Positions 8,909-10,859 of a stretch of 10,859 nt of DNA are shown here, piece by piece. This DNA comes from Sulfurihydrogenibium yellowstonense SS-5. Its GTDB lineage: Bacteria; Aquificota; Aquificia; Aquificales; Hydrogenothermaceae. The stretch lies in NCBI RefSeq assembly GCF_000173615.1, contig NZ_ABZS01000037.1:1-10859 (forward strand), given 5' to 3'. The notes beneath the pieces were generated by a model, which was not told where the DNA came from, did no database searches, and worked only from the letters and a program-made list of their open reading frames with translations. The position numbers and the translations under genes are program-made. Numbering within the stretch: position 1 is the stretch's first letter; every line of letters starts with the position of its first letter.

Positions 8909-8925
8909 AAGGAGAGATGGCAATG
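8909..8925 (+). promoter_or_regulatory. Ribosome binding site that decides the rplC start
   Basis: AAGGAG (8909-8914) is followed by two in-frame ATG codons. The first, at 8917, is only two bases from the site, too close for normal initiation. The second, at 8923, is eight bases away, which is optimal, and gives the family-like start MPKGIIGKKIGMT. Confidence 0.75.
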
Positions 8926-9603
8926 CCAAAAGGCATAATTGGAAAAAAAATAGGAATGACGAGAGTTTTTGTTAACGGAAAGGCAATTCCTGTAACAGTT
9001 ATACAAGCTGGACCTTGTAATGTTGTTTACACAAGGACTCAGGAAAAGGATGGGTATAATGCAGTTGCTTTAGCCTTTGGAGAAAGAAAAGAGAAAAATA
9101 CTCCAAAGCCATTACTTGCAATTTTTAAAAAAGCTAATATAAAACCTGCAAAAGTTATTAAGGAATTTCCTTTAAAAGATGGAGAAACTGTAGAACTTGG
9201 ACAAGAGATTAGAATTGAGAATGTTTTTGAAAAAGGTGATTTAGTAGATATTACAGGTAAATCAAAAGGTAGAGGTTTTACCTCTGTAATGAAAAGATGG
9301 GATTTTGCAGGATTTCCTAAATCTCATGGTCATAGATATCATAGAGCTGTAGGTTCTATCGGTTGTAGAACAGAACCGGGTAGAGTTTGGAAGACAAAGA
9401 GAATGGCAGGACATTACGGTAATGAAACAGTAACAGTCCTTGGTCTTGAAGTTGTTGATATTATTCCGGAAAAAAATGTAATATTGGTAAAAGGGTCTGT
9501 ACCCGGTGCTCCAAATTCAATTGTATTCTTAAAACAAAGTGTAATAGCTAATAGAAGAAAAGGAAAATTAAAATTAGCAAAATCAAAAGCAATGTATGCT
9601 TAA
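8923..9603 (+). CDS. rplC: 50S ribosomal protein L3
   Basis: L3 is an early assembly protein of the 50S subunit; its central loop reaches towards the peptidyl-transferase centre. From the ATG at 8923 it has 226 residues; an upstream in-frame ATG at 8917 would add two, but its ribosome binding site spacing is poor. Family motifs are GKKIGMTRVF (7-16), GKSKGRGFTSVMKRWDF (112-128), GSIG (144-147), MAGHYGNETVTV (161-172) and LVKGSVPG near the end. Where E. coli has GSIGQNQTPGK, with one Gln methylated by PrmB, this protein has GSIGCRTEPGR, so the modified glutamine is absent. The protein is slightly longer than the 209 residues of E. coli L3, through insertions in the middle domain and the C-terminus. 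It lies 14 bases after rpsJ and 23 before rplD. Confidence 0.97.
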   Translation: MPKGIIGKKIGMTRVFVNGKAIPVTVIQAGPCNVVYTRTQEKDGYNAVALAFGERKEKNTPKPLLAIFKKANIKPAKVIKEFPLKDGETVELGQEIRIENVFEKGDLVDITGKSKGRGFTSVMKRWDFAGFPKSHGHRYHRAVGSIGCRTEPGRVWKTKRMAGHYGNETVTVLGLEVVDIIPEKNVILVKGSVPGAPNSIVFLKQSVIANRRKGKLKLAKSKAMYA

Positions 9604-9626
9604 ACTCTACGAAAGAGGTGAATTAG

Positions 9627-10253
9627 ATGGAATTTAATGTAGTTAATAATAAAAATGAAGTTGTCGGAAAAGTAAATTTAAAAGAAGATATATTTAAAAC
9701 AGAAGTAAATCAAGGTACAGTTTGGGAAGTAATTAAATGGCACCTTGCATCTAAAAGAGCCGGAACGGCAAGCACAAAGACAAGGGCTGAAGTTGCAGGC
9801 TCCAACAGAAAAATTTATCCACAAAAAGGAACCGGTAGAGCAAGACATGGTGATAGAAAAGCAAACATCTTTGTGGGTGGTGGGGTTGCTCACGGACCAC
9901 ACCCAAGGGATTATTATTTTGCCCTACCTAAGAAAGTAAGAAGAAAAGTATTAAAAGGTGTTCTTACTTACAAGTTAAATAACAACGAATTGATAGTCGT
10001 TGAAGACTTTAACTTTGAAGCACCTAAAACTAAAAACGCTATAGAAGTATTAAAAAGCTTTGGTTTAGAAAACTCAAAAGTTTTATTGGTTTTACCGGAA
10101 AAATTAGAAAATGTTATCAAATCCTTTAGAAATATCCCAAAAGTAAAAATATTACTTGCAGAAGGTATAAACTCTTACGATGTTTTAAACAATGATAAAG
10201 TAATTATATTTAAGTCTGCATTAGAAAAGATTCAAGAGAGGTTGGCACAATGA
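9627..10253 (+). CDS. rplD: 50S ribosomal protein L4
   Basis: L4 helps assemble the 50S subunit; an extended loop lines the peptide exit tunnel. The protein has 208 residues, the family's usual size of about 200-210. The tunnel loop is visible as QKGTGRARHGDRKANIFVGG (residues 66-85). Lys67 corresponds to the Lys63 whose change gives macrolide resistance in E. coli. The rest of the family pattern is PRDYYFALPKKVRRK and the C-terminal nucleotide-fold-like half with VLLVLPE. The start follows a GAAAGAGGTG site (9611-9620). The stop overlaps the rplW start as ATGA (10250-10253), suggesting translational coupling. In E. coli L4 represses the S10 operon through the leader upstream of rpsJ; the 16-base tuf-rpsJ gap leaves no room for such a leader. 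Confidence 0.97.
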   Translation: MEFNVVNNKNEVVGKVNLKEDIFKTEVNQGTVWEVIKWHLASKRAGTASTKTRAEVAGSNRKIYPQKGTGRARHGDRKANIFVGGGVAHGPHPRDYYFALPKKVRRKVLKGVLTYKLNNNELIVVEDFNFEAPKTKNAIEVLKSFGLENSKVLLVLPEKLENVIKSFRNIPKVKILLAEGINSYDVLNNDKVIIFKSALEKIQERLAQ

Positions 10254-10543
10254 AAACCATCTATGACATTATAATTAGACCTGTTCTTACAGAAAAAGCT
10301 GTAAAAGACAATGAAAAAAATAATACTTTAACTTTTGAAGTCGATATGAACGCAAGCAAAACAGAAATTAAAGAAGCGGTACAAAAGATTTTCAACGTAA
10401 AAGTTAAAGAAGTAAGAACTTTGATAGTTAAGCCAAAACCAAAAAGATTTGGCTTCAGGTCCTCTGGATACAAGAAAGCATGGAAAAAAGCTATCGTAAA
10501 AGTAGAGTCTGAAAAACCAATCAATATAGCTGAATTAGTATGA
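10250..10543 (+). CDS. rplW: 50S ribosomal protein L23
   Basis: L23 sits at the exit of the peptide tunnel and docks trigger factor and the signal recognition particle. The protein has 97 residues, normal for the family. The N-terminal IIRPVLTEKA carries Glu15, which matches Glu18 of E. coli L23, the main trigger-factor contact. Next come NTLTFEVDMNASKTEIKEAVQKIFNVKV and a basic KPKPKRFGFRSSGYKKAWKKA segment for 23S rRNA binding. The start codon overlaps the rplD stop, and its ribosome binding site GAGAGG (10236-10241) lies inside the end of rplD. Eleven bases separate it from rplB. Confidence 0.97.
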   Translation: MKTIYDIIIRPVLTEKAVKDNEKNNTLTFEVDMNASKTEIKEAVQKIFNVKVKEVRTLIVKPKPKRFGFRSSGYKKAWKKAIVKVESEKPINIAELV

Positions 10544-10554
10544 GGTGATAAAAA

Positions 10555-10859
10555 ATGGGTGTTAGAAAATTAAAACCAGTAACAAACGGAACAAGGCATG
10601 CAATTTTATATGATTTTGCTGAAATTACAAAGTCAGAACCGGAAAAATCATTAGTTGAGCCGCTTAAAAAGCATGCAGGAAGAAATAATCAAGGTAGAAT
10701 CACTGTAAGACACAGAGGTGGCGGTCATAAGAGATTATACAGAATCATAGATTTTAAAAGAGACAAATGGGGAATTCCTGCAAAAGTTGCGGCGATTGAG
10801 TATGACCCAAACAGAAGTGCAAGAATCGCTCTTTTACACTACTTGGATGGGAAAAAAGA
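10555..10859 (+). CDS. rplB: 50S ribosomal protein L2 (3'-truncated by window edge)
   Basis: L2 is a primary 23S rRNA-binding protein needed for subunit association and peptidyl-transferase activity. Only 101 codons plus two bases are in the window, out of the roughly 275 usual for the family, so the region with the functionally important C-terminal histidine is not visible. The start [15 protein letters not shown] follows GAGGTGA (10542-10548), which overlaps the rplW stop. The conserved [18 protein letters not shown] and [15 protein letters not shown] motifs and the [18 protein letters not shown] segment identify it securely. The order rplC-rplD-rplW-rplB is the standard S10 operon, so rpsS, rplV and rpsC are expected next. 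Confidence 0.97.
   Translation, partial: MGVRKLKPVTNGTRHAILYDFAEITKSEPEKSLVEPLKKHAGRNNQGRITVRHRGGGHKRLYRIIDFKRDKWGIPAKVAAIEYDPNRSARIALLHYLDGKK

Noticed and set aside
9745..9939. A 64-codon + strand open frame inside rplD.
   Set aside because: It is an out-of-frame overlap with the conserved L4 tunnel-loop region and has no ribosome binding site.

Overview
The window is a stretch of core transcription and translation genes, all on the + strand. In order: the 3' part of rpoC, then rpsL (S12), rpsG (S7), fusA (EF-G), tuf (EF-Tu), rpsJ (S10), rplC (L3), rplD (L4), rplW (L23) and the 5' end of rplB (L2). This is the bacterial rpoBC-str-S10 supercluster. The DNA is AT-rich with AGA-dominated arginine codons and strong AGGAGG-type ribosome binding sites. 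EF-Tu, EF-G and the overall layout look like Aquificota. The low GC content and an EF-Tu shorter than my recollection of Aquifex EF-Tu point to a Hydrogenothermaceae-type thermophile such as Sulfurihydrogenibium. That placement rests on recalled protein similarity, not on a search.

Region 1 (1-3959) is the catalytic two thirds and C-terminus of the RNA polymerase beta' subunit. It includes the active-site NADFDGD motif, the bridge helix, a four-cysteine zinc site and the trigger loop. The trigger loop carries a long SI3-like insertion. A tandemly duplicated module of about 58 residues follows the insertion.

Region 2 (3960-4328) is the only long gene-free stretch. It holds a terminator-like hairpin just after rpoC, a degenerate palindromic repeat that resembles an interspersed MITE/REP-type element, and a strong sigma70-type promoter (TTGATT, 17-base spacer, TATAAT) ahead of rpsL.

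Region 3 (4329-8583) is the str operon, with gaps of 23-47 bases. tuf stands out by a codon choice quite unlike its neighbours. Region 4 (8584-10859) is the start of the S10 operon, joined to tuf by only 16 bases, with very short gaps and one ATGA stop/start overlap. I see no second promoter between rpsL and rplB, so the genes probably form one transcription unit that makes ribosomal proteins and elongation factors together.

I found no undescribed system. The points worth a second look are architectural: the extra RpoC module and a possible metal-binding cluster in its insertion, the repeat between rpoC and rpsL, the tuf codon anomaly, and the lack of room for E. coli-style S7 and L4 autoregulatory sites.
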